Assembly: GCA_037576215.1 (NCBI GenBank)
Contig: JBANDB010000007.1
Coordinates: 2,697,001-2,761,000 of the forward strand
Source: Armillaria gallica
Lineage: Eukaryota > Basidiomycota > Agaricomycetes > Agaricales > Physalacriaceae
DNA length: 64,000 bases
Direction: 5' to 3'
Every line of letters starts with the position of its first letter. The first letter of the stretch is position 1. Shown here in pieces: positions 42,775 to 53,369 of the stretch. Both the position numbers and the translations under genes were made by a program. A model generated the notes under the pieces. It searched no databases. It saw nothing but the letters and a program-made list of their open reading frames with translations, and had not been told where the DNA came from.

Positions 42775-45700
42775 CGAACCTGTCACAGAGGTATAAGTGT
42801 TGTCCGGGATATGCATGAGAATCAGCTTGTCTTGAATATGAAGATGGATAACACACGATCCAGTCTAGATCCAATCTGTGAACCCTGTCTTATGGGCAAG
42901 CACAGGCGACACAATATTCCTCGAGGCCCCTCGCTTCTTCCCACACGCCCTCTTGCAATTGTATTCTCTGATCTCAAGGGACCCATGCCAGTTGCTACAC
43001 CAGAAGGTGATCGCTACTGGATCACATTCATATGTGGTGCTTTACGATTTTGGGCTGTTGCACTGCTAAAGCACAAAAGTGATGCACTGGCTGAATTTAA
43101 ATGCTACAAAGCCTATGCTGAAAATTTCCATGGCCTGAAGATCTTAGAAGAGCAAGATGATGGTGGTGGAGAGTACATGGGTCGTCAATTTGACCAATTA
43201 TGCATAGAGGCAGGGATATCAAGGCGCCATACTGAACCTGATGAGCCTCATCAAAACAGGATTGCAGAACGTGCTAATCGTGACATTGCTGAAGGGGCTA
43301 TTACCATGCTCTATGAGGCTCATCTTTCCCCTTCCTTCTGGAGACTTGCAGTGCTTGCATTTGTATATGTACGCAACCGTTGCCCTACAGCTCCACTTCC
43401 TGGAACAACACCTTATACTGGCTGGCATAAGAAGAAACCTGATGTCTCTAACTTGCGTGTCTTTGGCTGCTTAGCTTATGTTCATGTTAAGAAGAACAAG
43501 CGACGAGGCCTGCAGCCACGTACCATGAAATGTATATTTGTTGGATATCCATCAGGTACAAAGGCATGGAAATGCTGGAACCCTATGACAAAGAAATACA
43601 TCATATCCAGCCATGTTGTTTTCGATGAGCGAGTCTTCCCAGGAAATACAAAAACATTTACCAATCCCTTTGGTGATCTATTTCCCTCAATATCAGATTT
43701 GTTGGATTCTCCTACGTTGCCTGATCAAGGGGGAGACTCAAACCTAGATGATGATGATCTTCCACCTCCAGAAAATCCTCCAGCATCAAATCCTTCACCT
43801 CCTCCAAGTCCACCTCCTCCAGCATCACCTCTCCCTCCTGACATTGCAACACCTCCTGGCTCACCATTTGGTGGACCTCTCTCAGAGCTATCACCATCAC
43901 CACCACCTCCTACAGATCTAGGCAAGCATGAATACAGGACACGTGATGATGGCTTATATGATCCTGGCCCTGGTTATGGCCATGGAATGCATCGGACTGT
44001 CAACAATGATAATCAATCAAGAAATGCAGAGGAGCAAGCACACACAGCCTTTATGCTTGATGAAACTATTCTTGAGGGTATAGCTTTCTCCAGCCAGACA
44101 CTGGATTACTTGACAATGGAGGAAGGATTGGAAGTTGCATTCGAGGGTATGACAGAAACAGCTCACAAGGCATCGGCACATGATGGTGAGCCTAGATCCT
44201 TCCGTGAAGCAATGACACGCCCTCCTGAGGAAGCTGCAAGCTGGCATGAGGCTGCCATGCAGGAGATACAAGCACTCATTGAGAATGGTGTCTTTGAATT
44301 AGTGAAATGTCCTCCAAATCGAAAAGCAGTTGGCAGTCGCTGGGTATTCAAAGTAAAACGCAATGCTGATGGATCAATTGAGCGCCATAAAGCAAGGCTT
44401 GTTGCAAAGGGATATTCACAACGGCCTGGTTTTGATTATACTGAAACCTTCTCTCCAACACCAAAATGGGCTGCCCTACGAGCTGTCCTGGCACTTGGTG
44501 CCCTCGAAGATTTAGAGCTATGGAGTGTTGACATCTCATCAGCATTTCTCAATGGCGAGCTGACAGAAGAGGTGTATATGGAGCAACCAGAGGGGTTTGA
44601 GGAGAAAGGAAAGGAATGGGTCTGGCGTCTCTTCAAGTCTCTATATGGACTGAAACAGGCTGGGAGAGAATGGCACAAAAAGCTACATGCAACACTGACT
44701 GATGCCATGGGGTTTGAGCGGGTGAAATGTGAGCATAGCATATGGGTCTACAAGAGAGAGGATGAGCACATCATTATCCCTGTCTTTGTTGATGACATGA
44801 CCATTGCTGCAAGGACCCCTGAGGATGTCTCAAAAGTCATTGATGATCTTAAGAAGCACTTCAAACTTCGTGATCTAGGCCCAACCTCTTACCTTCTTGG
44901 TGTCGAAATTAAGCGTGACCGTGCACGTCGAACTCTCACACTCTCCCAGCACCAATACATCCTTGACATCCTACAGCGGGTTGGCATGGCTGACTGTAAC
45001 CCTGTCTCAACACCTCTAGACCCAAATGTAAAGCTCACAGCAGATCAATCTCCTAAAACACCAGAGGAATATGAGTTGATGCGAACAATCCCATATCTAA
45101 ATGTTCTCGGCTCTGTGGCCTACCTTGCTATTGCTACCAGGCCTGATGTTGCCTATCCTGTGAGTGTACTCTCACGATTCAGTAAAAACCCTGGCACAGC
45201 CCATTGGGAGGCACTCAAACGTCTTTTACGCTATCTGAAAGGGACACTTGACTATCGTATCATCTATGCCCCTGATCCTGAGTCACAGCCACAAGTCTTT
45301 GATTTCAAGACCTATTGTGATGCAGATCATGGGGGAGACAAGGATAGTGGGCGCTCTACAAGTGGTTTTGTTGTCAAAATGGGAACTGGAGCTATCAGCT
45401 GGATGAGCCGTCTTCAAGCCTTCGTGACTCTCTCAACAACAGAAGCAGAATATGTCTCTGCTGTGTCTGCTGGCCAGGAAATCCTCTGGCTTCGCAATCT
45501 GTTCACAGAATTTGGATATTCCTTCACTCATGCTTCAGTACTCCACATTGACAATGAGTCTGCCTTATCAGTTGCCCGGAACCCAGAGCACCATGGTCGT
45601 GTTAAACATCTTGACCTTCGCTTCTACTGGCTTCATGATGAAGTTGAGAAGGGACGCATCCGTGTGGTCCACCTGCGAACCGAAGACATGCCAGCTGATG

Positions 45701-45777
45701 CTCTGACAAAGGGGCTGGGGAGAGAAAAACTGAAGCACATGGTTACATTACTTGGACTCATCTCAATTCCTCCTTAG
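42775..45777 (+). CDS. Copia integrase-RT-RNase H part of the polyprotein
   Basis: In frame with gag across the TGA; first internal ATG at 42811. In order: integrase zinc-binding CEPCLMGKH, core residues in SDLKGP, DDGGGEYMG and HQNRIAERAN, a proline-rich spacer (about 43755-43920), RT with GSRWVFKVK, SAFLNGEL, LYGLKQAGREWH and the catalytic FVDDM, then RNase H with YCDADHGGDKD and STTEAEYV. The final frame ends at 45775-45777, 10 bp before the polypurine tract. No other break was seen. Without readthrough of the TGA, integrase and RT would need internal initiation or would not be made. Confidence 0.9.
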   Translation, partial: RTCHRGISVVRDMHENQLVLNMKMDNTRSSLDPICEPCLMGKHRRHNIPRGPSLLPTRPLAIVFSDLKGPMPVATPEGDRYWITFICGALRFWAVALLKHKSDALAEFKCYKAYAENFHGLKILEEQDDGGGEYMGRQFDQLCIEAGISRRHTEPDEPHQNRIAERANRDIAEGAITMLYEAHLSPSFWRLAVLAFVYVRNRCPTAPLPGTTPYTGWHKKKPDVSNLRVFGCLAYVHVKKNKRRGLQPRTMKCIFVGYPSGTKAWKCWNPMTKKYIISSHVVFDERVFPGNTKTFTNPFGDLFPSISDLLDSPTLPDQGGDSNLDDDDLPPPENPPASNPSPPPSPPPPASPLPPDIATPPGSPFGGPLSELSPSPPPPTDLGKHEYRTRDDGLYDPGPGYGHGMHRTVNNDNQSRNAEEQAHTAFMLDETILEGIAFSSQTLDYLTMEEGLEVAFEGMTETAHKASAHDGEPRSFREAMTRPPEEAASWHEAAMQEIQALIENGVFELVKCPPNRKAVGSRWVFKVKRNADGSIERHKARLVAKGYSQRPGFDYTETFSPTPKWAALRAVLALGALEDLELWSVDISSAFLNGELTEEVYMEQPEGFEEKGKEWVWRLFKSLYGLKQAGREWHKKLHATLTDAMGFERVKCEHSIWVYKREDEHIIIPVFVDDMTIAARTPEDVSKVIDDLKKHFKLRDLGPTSYLLGVEIKRDRARRTLTLSQHQYILDILQRVGMADCNPVSTPLDPNVKLTADQSPKTPEEYELMRTIPYLNVLGSVAYLAIATRPDVAYPVSVLSRFSKNPGTAHWEALKRLLRYLKGTLDYRIIYAPDPESQPQVFDFKTYCDADHGGDKDSGRSTSGFVVKMGTGAISWMSRLQAFVTLSTTEAEYVSAVSAGQEILWLRNLFTEFGYSFTHASVLHIDNESALSVARNPEHHGRVKHLDLRFYWLHDEVEKGRIRVVHLRTEDMPADALTKGLGREKLKHMVTLLGLISIPP

Positions 45778-45787
45778 ACATGTTCGG

Positions 45788-45798
45788 TCGAGGGGGAG
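45788..45798 (+). promoter_or_regulatory. Polypurine tract
   Basis: TCGAGGGGGAG immediately before the right LTR, the usual plus-strand primer position. Confidence 0.75.
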
Positions 45799-46001
45799 TG
45801 TTGAAGTAGTAGTACGACGCCCTTCATGTCAACCTTACATAATCGTAGCTAGCAAATATCGGAGATTGAAGGTCAACGCTCTTTAGCTTCTTGACCTTCG
45901 TCTCCAGGTATGTATTACTTACTATCTAAATACAATATAGCTTCTTGACCTTCGTCTCCAGTCTGGCTTATACTCGCTGCGCTAATAACCTGCTCTCAAC
46001 A
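45799..46001 (+). repeat. Right LTR of the Copia element
   Basis: 203 bp, same as the left LTR on reading, followed by the target duplication CAGTG. Confidence 0.93.
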
Positions 46002-46373
46002 CAGTGGATTGTATCGGAGTCTGCCTATTATGCGCATAAAGACACCATCGAAGATGAGAGTGCGGGCCAGAAACCGAGGTTGGTGTTATCGAAGTTTGTA
46101 ATTGGTAAGAGAATTGGAGGAAGATAAGAAGAATGAGGCTTGCTGGATGAAAATTTGGTGCAATGAGCTAACTGAACGCGAAGCGAAAAGATGAAACCTA
46201 CTCATTCAAGATTACACGGCAATGCCCCTGAAAGAATCAAACGTATGGGACTCGAGTCAATTCTGCCTGAGGCGAAAATTGGTGTATTGATGCCAAAGGG
46301 ATACAACGATTGACTGGACTTGAAATGGGTCGTCGAGCCGGAAAGTAGAACCAAAGAATGATTCGCCCTAGAC

Positions 46374-46508
46374 AAAAATGATGCGCAACACATGCCCTCC
46401 CTTATGAAGGGAGGGCAGGCTCAGGGCACGGGCTGCGATCCCTCTTGCTGGAAGTCGAACCCAGCTCCTGAAGCCAATGACACGCGTCGCCGATATGCCA
46501 ATAGAGAG
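46374..46508 (-). ncRNA. tRNA-like unit D, cassette 4
   Basis: Minus strand: CTCTATTGGCATATCGGCG, B box GGTTCGACTTC (one change). About ten extra bases lie in the stem region (46424-46433) between tRNA-like part and hairpin. Hairpin CCCTCC/GGAGGG, TTTTT at 46378-46374. Upstream TTTACATAAAC near 46540. Confidence 0.5.
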
Positions 46509-46529
46509 CTGACGACTTCGCCGGCATAA

Positions 46530-47560
46530 GGTGTCGTTGTTTATGTAAATGGGCATCAGAGCAAACTGAGATGGATGTTGCGCTCTAGTAGGGTGTGCAA
46601 TCGAGTCGATGCGAAATAGTGATGGTGAGTCGAAAGATGGATTGAGATAGTCGTTAGAAAGATAGTCCGTGATGGTGGCTCATTTCAACAGTGAAGGTTT
46701 ACGAATATAGTAAAGAGAATCTCTGCAAAAACCTTGGATAGGGTGATGTCGAACATTATGCGGGAATGTCACTGATAGTCTTGCAAGGGAGGGAGGGAGA
46801 GAGCGATGTGAGTTGCGACGGGTGTCCAGAAGAGTTAGGCGTGCGCGGATGGCCGATTGCGCATGAGACTCGTACGTCTGTGAGGGAACATGGCGATAAG
46901 GAATAATGGTGACTCGAGGCTTGGTGAAACCTTTAGAGAACCCACGATATGGGATGGTTGTATGGGGCACTCTGGGTGTCGGTCGTTACTCGAGCTCAAT
47001 CGCCCTTCGGCCCAAATGACGACTATGCAAGTCCCCCAAGGAGTAGGCATTCGTTCTTTCGTTCTCTGGACATCAAACACAGCTGCTGGGCCTCACTGCG
47101 ACGTTTCCATCAGCCCTTGTTCCTCTCGCTTCTCCAGATCCTCCTCCTGACCCTTCAAATACCGTATGCGGAGGTATGGATGGATATCGATTTTGAGGAG
47201 GCCATAATTGACGATAAAATCGAGGCTCATTTGGGGAAGGGAGACATTGCCACACGCGTTCGGTCGCTGGTCAAGTAGCAGTCGTCCCACACAACCTATA
47301 CGAGAAGTTAGTCGATGTGATAGGCCAGCGACTTGCGTGGTGCCGGGTGGGAAATCTGGCAGCACGACGTGTTAATTTCACTAGATAGAATCAGTTATCA
47401 GAGAGAGATTCAATTTTCCGTCGCAGGAAAAAGCGATAATCTGCATACGCACGTTAATCACACATGGATGAAAAGATCCTGACGGACACGACGTCCTGTA
47501 CAAAAATTGTCGAGGTGTCATCCGGAGCGGCCACGGAAAATGAGTATAAATGTCCAAGCC
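46530..47560 (-). pseudogene. Block U4: unknown minus-strand gene-like block
   Basis: Minus frames 47365-47093 (IHPYLRIRYLKGQEEDLEK in a shared frame with U3), 47080-46835 and 46970-46680. The DGIxDNVRH-type segment is shortened here by a deletion near 46770. Unknown family. Confidence 0.38.
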
Positions 47561-47569
47561 ACGAGTATT

Positions 47570-48100
47570 ATGGTCTCCAAAAATGGGAGCGTTGAGACAG
47601 CCGAGAGGTGGTAAACATACAGAGGTCGTTGATGAGATATCGGTGTACGGTCCGGAGTCTGAAATATCCCATCCTCTTAGCACATCACTGGCGCCCTCGT
47701 AAACCCACCTAAACCGACGACGAGTTCTTTCGACCCTTCCGACAATAGACCCCGTTGGCATATACCTCCCTGCCGGCCCTCTCTGGAGCACAATTTAACG
47801 GAGCCTTTCTGTGGCACATGGAAGAGCAACTCGAATAGCGAGACCAGTACTGCCGGCTCCCTCGTTGACGCTGGCGTCGGCCATCACCTAGGGGAACAGA
47901 TTGGGTTTGACAGACACGGCTGTCCAAGTCACTTCGAGTCAGAGCGAGTGTGGACCATCGAACTACTCATTGCTCTGTCGCACATAGATGCTTCTTGGTG
48001 CGTTATTCATTCTCAGGCGCTTATATGCTGTTGAGACAATCTTTACTATGCATAGCCTGTGCACCTGTCTAGTACGCACTGTCAGCTCAGCTCGGCGTAA
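47570..48100 (+). repeat. Block Q3
   Basis: Contains the Q core at 47700-48060 with small indels relative to Q1 and Q2; both candidate coding frames are broken. It precedes CRN5. Confidence 0.36.
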
Positions 48101-48106
48101 CCTTGT

Positions 48107-49310
48107 TGACGCTCGCCGCAACTCGGACTCAAGACGTTGCATCTGCGACAAATGCTCTTCGGCTCTCGAGCTACGATCCTTCCCATAGACCAGGATCACC
48201 GAAACCTGGCTCAGGACTTCTGCGACCCGTATGAAAGAGCATTTGAACGCGAGTGCGTCGTTGGTCCACTGGCGTATTTTCACTGACCCATTTCTAGGCG
48301 GCTTTTGCTCGTTCTATTATGGTTCTTCCTTCCGTTAGCCTTCGTTTCCGTATCTATGATATTCCGCCCGTCCGCTCGACAACCCATTGCGAAGTAGAAC
48401 ACACCGTCATCGACCATAGTCACCTTGCCACCGCCACCATCGACCATCAGAAAAAATACCATGAAGACTATTCGCTCATTTTGGAAACCGGCGACTATCC
48501 GCTCATCTTGTTGGATAGCGACCACCGCGCACATGCCATTTCTGATACACAACTCCACAGGCGACGATGGCGTCGCCAGTTCAGGGAAAAGACGCATCCT
48601 GTGTATGCCTATCCTCGGCAACATCTTCGAGTGATTCTCCTAAAAGCTCTGCACCACTTTGGTCTTTGCGCACATGCGTAGCAATACCTGTTGCTTCGCA
48701 GACGTTTTCTGCAAGCGGGAGAGCGATGTTGATCCTCTGCATAATCGAGTGTCGCGGGTGCATAAGTCCCCCTCGTAGTGCGTACCCTATTCTCTTAAAG
48801 TGCCCGCTCTGTTTGATCGGTAGATTTAGGTGCGCGGATATGTCTTTTACGTGCAGCTATGGACACAGACGACGATTTCAGCCCAGACGGGCCTTAAATT
48901 TTGAAGAGAAGTTCTGCTGGTCAGTCTCAGTATGGCCTACTACTTGGTTATTCACTAACAGCCCGTTAAGGTTTCCACGGTGTTCACAGCAAAATCCAAT
49001 CGGCGGGCGTCCCGCACGGCTCTTGATTGGGACGGGTCACTCTGGAACCGGTTCAAGCCTAGTGCGAGGCCTCCAAGTTGCCGCTATGCCTCCTTGCCGA
49101 CCTTGAAACTGCAGCGCCAAGCCTTCAAGCCAGAAGTTCACTCCTGCACTCGAAGTAGCCTGCGAAATTATTGCTTTTTGATATCGTGCACCCAAGTTTT
49201 GCGGTATTTTTCCGTCCGCTGCTAAAACTCTGCTCTACCAGAAGGCGAATCCTAGATGTCCAGGATGACGACTTGGATCGAAGGACCTTCCTCGATGTCC
49301 TGAAAAAAGA
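48107..49310 (+). pseudogene. CRN5: 5' part of a Crinkler-like gene, truncated
   Basis: Nearly identical to CRN1 (1486-2660) but lacks the MITE. An open stretch at 48319-48681 reads TVIDHSHLATATIDH and KKYHEDYSLILETGDY, the N-terminal part. The piece RRILDVQDDDLD is at 49245-49283. Soon after, near 49300-49330, the sequence switches to the 3' flank of a unit D, so the endonuclease-like core is gone. Confidence 0.5.
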
Positions 49311-49334
49311 AAGGATTCCCCCTGGAGTCTGGAC

Positions 49335-49457
49335 AAAAACAATGTGCAACACACGCCCTCCCTACTTGAGGAGGGCGCGCGTTGCGATCCCTCTTGCTGG
49401 GAGTCGAACCTGGCTCGCGGAGCGAATGACACGCGTCGCCGATATGTCAATAGAGAG
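49335..49457 (-). ncRNA. Solo tRNA-like unit D at a recombination junction
   Basis: Minus strand: CTCTATTGACATATCGGCG, B box GGTTCGACTCC, hairpin GCCCTCC/GGAGGGC, TTTTT at 49339-49335. A duplicated stretch with AGAGAG (49451-49479) separates it from its usual upstream flank. It is preceded on the plus strand by the truncated CRN5. Confidence 0.5.
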
Positions 49458-49489
49458 CCACAAATCTTAAATAGAGAGCTGACAGAATG

Positions 49490-50420
49490 AGGCTTCGCTG
49501 GCATTAAGATGCCGTCGTTTACGTGAATGAGCAAGCTCATGTACGCTGTGCCCCATGCCCAGGGCGTGCAATCGAGTCGATGCGGAAGAGTGATGGAGAG
49601 TGGAAAGACGGACGGAAATAGTCACTATAAAGATAGTCCGCAATGGTGGTGGCCTGCCCCAACAGCGAGGGTTCACCGATATAGTGACGAGAATCTCCGC
49701 AGAGAGCTTGGATATAGCGATGTCGAACGTTGTCCGTAAATGTCGTCGATACCAACTGATAGTCTTGCGTGGCCCAACTGGACACAGGGACAGAGAGCGA
49801 TGCGACATTACGAAGCATGTCCAGAAGACTTGAACGGCAACGGATGTCCGGTTTCGCATGAGACTCGTACGTCTGTGAGAGAACACGGCGACAAGGAATA
49901 AGGGTGACCTGTGGTGTCTGAAGCTGAAGCTTGGTGGAGCTTAATGGGATCCACGATACGGTCTGGTTCCATGAGCCACTCTGGTGCTGGCCATTCCGGG
50001 AAGAGCGATTCCGCCCTTCAATGATGACAATACAGGTCGGAGTAGGCGCCTGTTCTTTCCTTCCCTGCACATCAGCCACCGTTGGTGGGTCCAGCTGCGA
50101 CGTCTCTCTCAGCAGCTACTTCTCCAGCTCCTCCTCCTCGCCCGTTAAATCATGGACGCGGATTCATGGGTGGATAGTAAGTTTGAGGAGATTGGGAGCA
50201 AGATCGTGGTTTGTTCGAGGAAGGTATCAGTGATATCGCAGACAGCCTGTACGAGAAGCTAGTCGATGTGATTCTCTGATCGCAGGAAAATCGAGTCTGC
50301 ATCCGCGCGTCAATCAAACGAGGATAAAAGGATGACGCACTCGACGCACGGTGCAAAGTTGGGTTTTTTAAGGCACTGCCCGGAACGACCACGGAGAATG
50401 AGTTTACACGTTAAAGCCGC
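49490..50420 (-). pseudogene. Block U5: unknown minus-strand gene-like block
   Basis: A 180-codon minus frame (50079-49537) holds segments shared with U1 and U3 (VRHRYIQALCGDS, PSLFRIDSIARP). The more distal segment around 50240-50150 is shortened. Unknown function. Confidence 0.4.
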
Positions 50421-50842
50421 GAGCTTAGGAGCGTTGATATGGCCGAGTAGTGGAAAACGCTCAAAGGTCGCTGGTGGTAGTCGACGTAGGATACCGGTGT
50501 ACGGTCCGAAGTCGGAAAATCCGAAACTTTCGACCAGCGCTAGCTCTCGCCATCCTCCTTCATTGGTGCCGAAATCGAAACCTCATCCCAACCGTTCTCT
50601 GCTGACTGTTGCTGGTTTCCTGAACGTCATGGTAACTTGTTTACGAGCTGCGACATGAAAAGAAGAAAATTGGCTGCCAGTGAGACATAAGCAGTCTCAG
50701 ACCCACCTTGAGCTTGTTGATTCTCAGACCCAGAAAAGTAATGTACAATCTTGATGATGCAGAAGGACACTACTGATTTTCAAACAGGCTAGTACTCTCG
50801 TCGCTAATCTTTTTTTCGCTCTCTCCGACTCAGTGTACCAGA
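50421..50842 (+). repeat. Partial Q block and spacer
   Basis: Only the start of block Q (to about 50540) is present. 50650-50840 is unique sequence with no recognisable gene and directly precedes the CRN6 start. Confidence 0.35.
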
Positions 50843-51697
50843 ATGGCCATGCATGCAATCACCTTTGAAGTCAAATTAGAGGGCATTTTCAAGCGGTATC
50901 TACCTCCTAGACGTTCGGCCGTAATTACGGTGCCACCGGACGCTACCATTGCAGACTTGGAAAGAACGATTATCACGACTATCTGATTGTCCTTTGGTTT
51001 TAAAGGCTGATGACGGTCTATACTCATACGTCACTACAGAGCCCGCATCCCAAGTACCGAGAACCTCTTATGGCAGGCTTGTCGTGCACGTATATCCTCT
51101 GCCACCCCTTCAACTGGTTTCCCTCATAGGTATACACGAATTACCTTTCGAGACTTCTCTCGACCTTGTGTGTCAAGTCACAGCGCTCTTTCGCCCCTCC
51201 ATGCTTCGCGACCCACCAGTCCACTTTGGTACTCCGCTTGAAAGTCGCTATCATATGGAATTTTTACAGAGCCGCGTCAGCTTTGACTGACAATGCTATC
51301 GTTTTGTCTCCGGATTTTGCAACCAATCCAAATCGTGATATTCGAGGCCGGATTGATTTTCTCTTAGCGCACAAGATGTGGGGAATTGAGATTACGAGGG
51401 ACGGAAATCGGTTGGACGGCGGTCGTATTACGCGACTCGAAAACTACGGGCAATGGCTTGAGGAAGGAGATATGACCCGGCATATCTTTATGGACTATCG
51501 GGCGACGCGACCGGTCCACTCGCATCCAGGTGCGGTAATTCGTTGATTCTCGTTTGAAAAGGAGCTTACATGTCTTTTTGCTACCAGATATTTGGCATCT
51601 ATATCATGTCGTCTTTGACGGGAAGTTCGAAGACTATGATATCCTTCAAGGAAGCGATCTCTCAGTCATCTGTCATGGTAGTTTGTCGAAGATGTGA
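50843..51697 (+). pseudogene. CRN6: Crinkler-like gene, least damaged endonuclease domain
   Basis: Candidate start MAMHAITFEV at 50843, followed by a ubiquitin-like-looking stretch (VITVPPDATIADLE). The C-terminal core at 51200-51535 reads LVCQVTALFRPSML, then ALTDNAIVLSPDF, GRIDFLLAHKMWGIEITRDG and EEGDMTRHIFMDYRATRP. An intron (about 51533-51588) joins P|DIWHLYHVVF, ending at TGA 51695-51697. The D of RIDF and E of GIEI fit the PD-(D/E)xK pattern of Crinkler endonuclease-like domains. One extra T in a T-run near 51270 shifts the frame inside the domain, and the N-terminal part has at least one more shift near 50970. In Crinklers this domain is a nuclease effector; here that is inference. 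Confidence 0.55.
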
Positions 51698-51699
51698 GG

Positions 51700-52560
51700 C
51701 TAGCGCTCAGAGCGACTTGCCATCAATCCTGTGTTCGTATCAAAAAGTATCAATTCACAACTAATGTTTTATTTCATGACGCTGGTGCATAAATCACGCT
51801 CGACATTGCAAATGCAAGTTTTCACTTAAGTAAACGGAGTTCCAAGAGATAGCCGCCACTGCCTCAAATTTCTACGACAAAATGGGGGTTGCATGACTCG
51901 TTTAATCTTAATCGATAATCTCTGGTCGCGTTGGAGCCTATTGGATGGCAATATAGCATCTCGCTGCTCCTTAGAGCTTGCGATCGGATGATCAATATCA
52001 AGTAAAACGCAACAGGTTAGGAAGGACTAGGACGTCTACGAACGGCAAACTTGATGGTAACGTCTCCGGTGACAAGCTACCTTCGAAGGCGAGAAGCTTG
52101 GCAGACGTGCATCAAAAAACATACACAACATGCGCCCTCTACATCGCGACTCTTTTGACTGGGATTGAACTTGGAAACAGCACGTAAGTGCGTCCCCGGT
52201 AAACCGTCAGATGCTTAAGAAGTCGGTGGGTCTAAATATCACCCGCCAAGAGTTGTCCGTTGTTGATGCAAATCCATTTGCGACAGCGCACTACGAAGAA
52301 GACCCAAATCAGCCATTGAATATCCAGGAAGGTCATAGAGATATCGCTGTGCTTGAAGCTCAGAGAGGGGATACGGGAGTACGTAGATTCGGCGATGGAC
52401 ATGGCACCAGCCTGTAACGTGCTGCTCTCCGTGTACAGAACACTTCGACAAAAGGGATTTGTGACAGAGATATAGGTATGATTGAATTGAAAATGAGCCG
52501 TTAGACCTCTGAGTATCAGAGAATGCGCTTAGAAAGAAGTCGGTCAATGGTGGTTCATGG
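51700..52560. repeat. Block E4 with eroded tRNA-like pieces
   Basis: Diverged copy of E1-E3. At about 52200-52150 (minus) a tRNA-like piece has TTTACCGGGGACGCAC and AGTTCAATCCC at A- and B-box spacing, with a GCAC/GTGC stem, so more of the unit survives here than in E1-E3. No protein gene supported. Confidence 0.4.
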
Positions 52561-52860
52561 GGAGATGCAGGTCGACGCGCAGACCGGATAAACCTGGGCT
52601 TTCTTGCCTTTTGCTTTCACCAACCACCATTTCCATTTCCTCAGCCACTCCCATCATACGATAGATCAACAAAATGATCCCTGCTGTATCGCTACATTGC
52701 ATGAGCATCGTTCGATACTGTCGAAGGACTCGCAGGAGAAGAACCGGCACAAATTCAACTTCTTGTTCGAACGAGCGCGAGGTTCTTTCCATTCGACACC
52801 GTACGAAGCCCAGGACAATATTGTACGAACGCCGTCGTTCTAGTAACTATACTGTGCTCT
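52561..52860 (+). repeat. Block P7 (5' piece only)
   Basis: Shared start AGACCGGATAAACC, then an open exon-like piece 52730-52843 (KNRHKFNFLFERARGSF to RTPSF) in the frame that is also open in P2, P4 and P8. It ends at a possible donor and joins sequence of the spacer between units C and D. Confidence 0.45.
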
Positions 52861-53225
52861 TAACACCCAAACTGCCCGTGAGGACCACGAAAAGGCGAGG
52901 GAGGAGCCAGTGGCGAACATCGACGGAAATTGCGAATGAAAAGGGTGGTGACAGTCGTTGTGCGGGGATCTCGAGGCTGGCACCACAGAAGCTTGCGATT
53001 CAGAAGAGGATCAGAGTGATGGAAGAAGAACGAGGTTCGCTGAATGGGGAAAATAGAGTGCATTGAGCTAGCTGAAGGCGAAACAAAAAGATGAAACCTA
53101 CTCATCCAGGGCTAAGAATTGGTGGTAGATACTTGTCGTGTTGACGTCGAGGGGTTACAACGAACAACTAGACTCGAAGATGGGCCACGAGCCGGAAATT
53201 AGAACAAAAGGAAGGATTCGCCGCG
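52861..53225. other. C-D cassette spacer without units A-C
   Basis: Matches the DNA that lies between units C and D in cassettes 1 and 3 (for example GAAACCTACTCAT near 53093). No gene seen. Confidence 0.4.
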
Positions 53226-53228
53226 GAC

Positions 53229-53350
53229 AAAAACAATACGCAACACACGCCCTCCCTTCTTCGAGAGGGCGCGCGCTGCGATCCCTCTTGCTGGGAATTG
53301 AACCCAGCCTGCGGAACGAATGACACGCGTTGCCGATATGCCAACAGAGG
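53229..53350 (-). ncRNA. Solo tRNA-like unit D, best-paired copy
   Basis: Minus strand: CCTCTG/AAGAGG acceptor, A-box-like TTGGCATATCGGC, a four-pair AACG/CGTT arm with a 9-base loop, B box GGTTCAATTCC in a perfect six-pair T stem GCTGGG/CCCAGC. Hairpin follows; TTTTT at 53233-53229; upstream TTTACATAAAC near 53390. Confidence 0.55.
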
Positions 53351-53369
53351 GCTGACAGGATGAGGCTTC

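Larger units (their letters stand above)
41034..46001 (+). mobile_element. Full-length Ty1/Copia LTR retrotransposon
   Basis: 4968 bp, bounded by two 203-bp LTRs starting TGTTGAAG and ending CTCAACA, and by a 5-bp target duplication CAGTG (41029-41033, 46002-46006). I saw no difference between the LTRs, so the insertion is young. The coding order gag, protease, integrase, RT, RNase H is the Copia order. It sits in tRNA-like cassette 4 between units C and D; the uninterrupted site is visible in cassettes 1-3. One in-frame TGA splits the polyprotein. Confidence 0.95.

Noticed and set aside
43712..43925. Minus-strand ORFs rich in G/E/V over the Copia element
   Set aside because: They are antisense shadows of the proline-rich spacer between integrase and RT.
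5713..53350. Calling the minus-strand tRNA-like units ordinary tRNA genes
   Set aside because: They have six-pair T stems, eroded or non-canonical anticodon arms in B and D, C instead of U at position 33 in most A and C copies, and a conserved 3' hairpin that tRNAs lack.
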